From an uncultured Eubacterium sp. (lineage in GTDB: Bacteria > Bacillota_A > Clostridia > Lachnospirales > Lachnospiraceae), in the NCBI GenBank assembly GCA_948759685.1, contig CAQBGY010000147.1:1-7574 (forward strand): a stretch of 7,574 bases of DNA. Reading direction: 5' to 3'. The notes beneath the pieces were generated by a model, which was not told where the DNA came from, did no database searches, and saw nothing but the letters and a program-made list of their open reading frames with translations. Positions 6,843 through 7,574 of the stretch are shown here, in pieces. The position numbers were made by a program, and so were the translations under genes. The first letter of the stretch is position 1, and the number at the start of each line of letters is the position of its first letter.

Positions 6843-7574
6843 ATGTCATATATCACACATGATAAATTAACAGTGACTGGAATTGAGTATATCAGTATTG
6901 AGTCATTTGAGATACGCCAGAATGTTAATTGCCATGCCATAGCTTCAATTAGTATGGTTGTAGAGCAGCAAAATGGCAAGCGGGCATTGGATAGTGCGAA
7001 TGAAGAAGAAACGATAACAATTTGTGCAGACGGAACTATAATCTTTTGCGGATTAATTCAGAAAGTAAGTGTGAATTACGAAAAAGGATATTGTATATTA
7101 AAACTTGAACTTGTATCTTCCAGTATATTGTGGGATTTACAAAAAAGGAACAGAAGTTATCAGGTTATAGGGACAGATTATTATGAAATCATGTTACAAT
7201 CGACATGTGGACAGGGAGTTATTGTAAATTATGCACAGCCAAAGGTATCAAAGGCAATGGTGGTGCAGTATCAAGAAACGACATGGCAGTTTATACTAAG
7301 AATTGCAGCATATATGAATACGGCTGTATTTGTGGATGTTACGTCTTCCGTGCCGAAGATAAAAATCGGGGTGAGCGGACAGGAATCTAAGGAGGGACAG
7401 GAGAAATCATCATATGAATCAGGTGGAACAGGGAATTCTGAGGCAGTGATTGCTTTGGGGAGTATCAAAGGCAATGGCATCATTAAATATATTAAGTCAA
7501 CCATTTCAAAGGGAACATTGGAATCATATCTTCCATGCTTGCATATGAATAATACGATTCCAATGTTCCCTTTG
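6843..7574 (+). CDS. vgrG: second VgrG-type spike protein, 3' end beyond the window
   Basis: The reading frame is open to the right edge (244 codons from 6843; an in-frame ATG at 6834 would add three residues). It parallels the first VgrG segment by segment: an N-terminal LTVTGIEY like ISISGIEY; IIFCGLIQKVSV like LFYGVCQNKEL; a helix near residues 110-122 (GTDYYEIMLQST); and QYQETTWQFILRIAAYMNTAV at 143-163, matching HEETAWECVKRLASH, the hub segment of gp27/gpD-like proteins. Between the two proteins only short stretches agree, so they are distant paralogues rather than a recent duplication. Residues 177-200 (SGQESKEGQEKSSYESGGTGNSE region) are low-complexity and hydrophilic, a loop absent from the first VgrG. 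The OB-fold and needle would lie downstream and are not visible; a C-terminal effector extension is possible but unproven. Confidence 0.8.
   Translation, partial: MSYITHDKLTVTGIEYISIESFEIRQNVNCHAIASISMVVEQQNGKRALDSANEEETITICADGTIIFCGLIQKVSVNYEKGYCILKLELVSSSILWDLQKRNRSYQVIGTDYYEIMLQSTCGQGVIVNYAQPKVSKAMVVQYQETTWQFILRIAAYMNTAVFVDVTSSVPKIKIGVSGQESKEGQEKSSYESGGTGNSEAVIALGSIKGNGIIKYIKSTISKGTLESYLPCLHMNNTIPMFPL

Noticed and set aside
7205..7390. Short plus-strand open frame of 61 codons
   Set aside because: It is out of frame within the second VgrG gene, whose open frame continues through the whole region and aligns with the first VgrG.

Overview
The window is a single, tightly packed, plus-strand operon. 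It most likely comes from a low-to-moderate-GC Gram-positive gut-type bacterium (Clostridia, probably Lachnospiraceae-like). This rests on purine-rich AGGAGG-type ribosome binding sites in front of nearly every gene, hand-counted GC of roughly 38-45% in the left part and 25-38% in the right part, and the style of the proteins. The taxonomic call is an inference.

The genes look like part of a contractile injection system (phage-tail-like, or type VI-like) that has diverged far from the well-known ones. From left to right: the last codons of a possible upstream gene (1-30); a 674-residue protein whose N-terminus resembles TssB and whose C-terminal half resembles a tail-sheath/TssC protein (33-2057); a 259-residue protein with a phage-baseplate/TssK-like N-terminal pattern (2084-2863); a 422-residue baseplate candidate, possibly TssF-like (2874-4142); a 220-residue protein that I do not recognise, in the slot where tssG would be expected (4157-4819); a clear VgrG/gp27-gp5 spike protein (4830-6200); a 205-residue protein with a PsbP/Mog1/DcrB-like pattern, as in EagR effector chaperones (6220-6837); and the start of a second, different VgrG-type protein that runs off the right edge (from 6843).

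Only the VgrG call is secure from sequence alone. The sheath, TssK-like, TssF/TssG-like and chaperone calls rest on short patterns, gene order and the company of the VgrG genes. If they hold, the proteins would work together as a sheath that contracts, a baseplate that anchors and triggers it, and two interchangeable spikes that are loaded with cargo, with a chaperone encoded between the spikes.

Genes are separated by at most 26 bases. The window contains no non-coding stretch of 300 bases, no RNA gene, CRISPR array, insertion sequence, promoter or terminator that I can support. Base composition drops near the end of the fourth full gene (about 4700), so the spike/chaperone module may have a different history from the sheath/baseplate module.
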